Shown here piece by piece: positions 60,161-64,000 of a DNA stretch of 64,000 nucleotides. Below the pieces are notes generated by a model. It saw only the letters and a list, made by a program, of their open reading frames with translations, searched no databases and was not told the origin of the DNA. This stretch comes from Amorphochlora amoebiformis (lineage: Eukaryota > Cercozoa > Chlorarachniophyceae). Numbering within the stretch: position 1 is the stretch's first letter; every line of letters starts with the position of its first letter. The position numbers were made by a program, and so were the translations under genes. Location: positions 62,001 through 126,000 of the forward strand of contig BAAHQB010000109.1 in the NCBI GenBank assembly GCA_054601695.1, given 5' to 3'.

Positions 60161-60810
60161 CTTTCCTCGGGATCCAAAGCGTGGGTTCCGACTATTAGAG
60201 GGTTAAGAACGTGATCTTGGATGACGTCACGATATCCGTACCGAAGTATTATGTTATGTCACATATCGTTTTCATATTCGATATCAAGATAATCAATTTT
60301 TAATATCTACATATTCGTAATATGAGATATCTAAATATTTCCCTTCCAAGACCTCTAAAAGTACCACAGGGATGATCGGATGGCTCGAAGGCGTTGGATG
60401 GTCGCTTTTGGCCCCCATATCCTGCAGACATTCCTTCCGATGACTATCGGTGGATAAAAATCGTGAATAAATCTGTGCATATGAACTCTCATGTATTTCT
60501 TCTGCAAGTTTCATATATGTGGGGTTTAAATGGGATATTTGTTCACAGAAGGCTTTCAACTCTGTGCATATAAACTCTCATGTATATTTCTTCTGCAAGT
60601 TTCATATATGTGGGGTTTAAATGGGATGTTTGTTCACAGAAAGGCTTTCAACTCTGTGCATATAAACTCTCATGTATATTTCTTCTGCAAGTTTCATATA
60701 TGTGGGGTTTAAATGGGGATATTTGTTCACAGAAAGGCTTTCATATTGGTCATATATATATCGTTTTTTCGGAGCTTGTGATATATTAACTCTTATCTAT
60801 ATGTGAGGGA
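60161..60810. promoter_or_regulatory. ERV1 upstream region with a 91-base triple repeat
   Basis: A region without (TA)n between divergent ATGs (60160 - and 60811 +). The unit aactctcatgtatatttctt to ggctttcaactctgtgcata occurs three times (starts at about 60484, 60574, 60666; period about 91). tgacgtcac lies at about 60221. A minus-strand frame at 60293-60559 crosses the first repeat and is not supported as a gene. Confidence 0.65.

Positions 60811-64000
<3,190 letters not shown>

Noticed and set aside
60293-60559. 88-residue minus-strand frame
   Set aside because: It begins in the 91-base triple repeat, has no recognisable domain, lies in a promoter region, and the repeat copies carry frame-shifting length differences.

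Overview
The window is nuclear DNA of a unicellular eukaryote. Protein-coding exons are short (often 26-120 nt). They are separated by introns that are almost pure (TA)n, or degenerate arrays of the telomere-type hexamer TTAGGG/CCCTAA. Splice sites are canonical GT-AG, usually gtatat...tatag in (TA)n introns. I assembled genes by reading the non-repetitive islands, joining exons only where splice signals and reading phase agree, and then recognising the protein. Most long open frames in the window are translations of (TA)n, (CA)n, poly-A or TTAGGG arrays and are not genes. I cannot name the organism. The perfect TTAGGG runs suggest that telomere type. The gene set (class I fumarase, polyol dehydrogenase, ERV1, two JmjC proteins) fits a protist such as a stramenopile or alveolate, but this is inference.

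Layout, left to right: (1) + strand, 410-5022, 3' part of a JmjC protein. (2) - strand, 5559-9870, unrecognised small protein, tentative. (3) - strand, 10305-14699, about seven-helix membrane protein, 13 exons. (4) - strand, 15952-30818, class I fumarate hydratase, 28 exons for 568 residues, the best-supported model. (5) + strand, 31576-41986, unrecognised 361-residue protein, 17 exons. (6) - strand, 43685-45199, intronless polyol (mannitol-1-phosphate type) dehydrogenase-like protein. (7) + strand, 45828-55445, JmjC/cupin-8 hydroxylase. (8) - strand, 56548-60160, ERV1/ALR sulfhydryl oxidase, 6 exons. (9) + strand, 60811 to beyond the right edge, unrecognised.

Spacers between converging genes (5023-5558, 41987-43684, 55446-56547) and the gene 3/fumarase spacer are nearly free of long (TA)n and rich in CTAG. 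The divergent promoter regions (30819-31575, 45200-45827, 60161-60810) also contain little (TA)n. The repeat expansion is therefore mainly intronic. Introns also host three dispersed repeat families: a tRNA-like SINE, a family with TGACGTCA palindromes, and a family carrying C2H2 zinc-finger code.

The most unusual signal is that many introns contain ladders of decaying copies of the adjoining exon-intron junction, spaced by (TA)n or TTAGGG repeats. Examples occur in genes 1, 4, 5, 7, 8 and 9. CCCTAA arrays also often end directly at 3' splice sites, where the repeat itself supplies CTAAC (branch-point-like), a pyrimidine tract and the terminal AG. No functional pathway obviously links the neighbouring genes.
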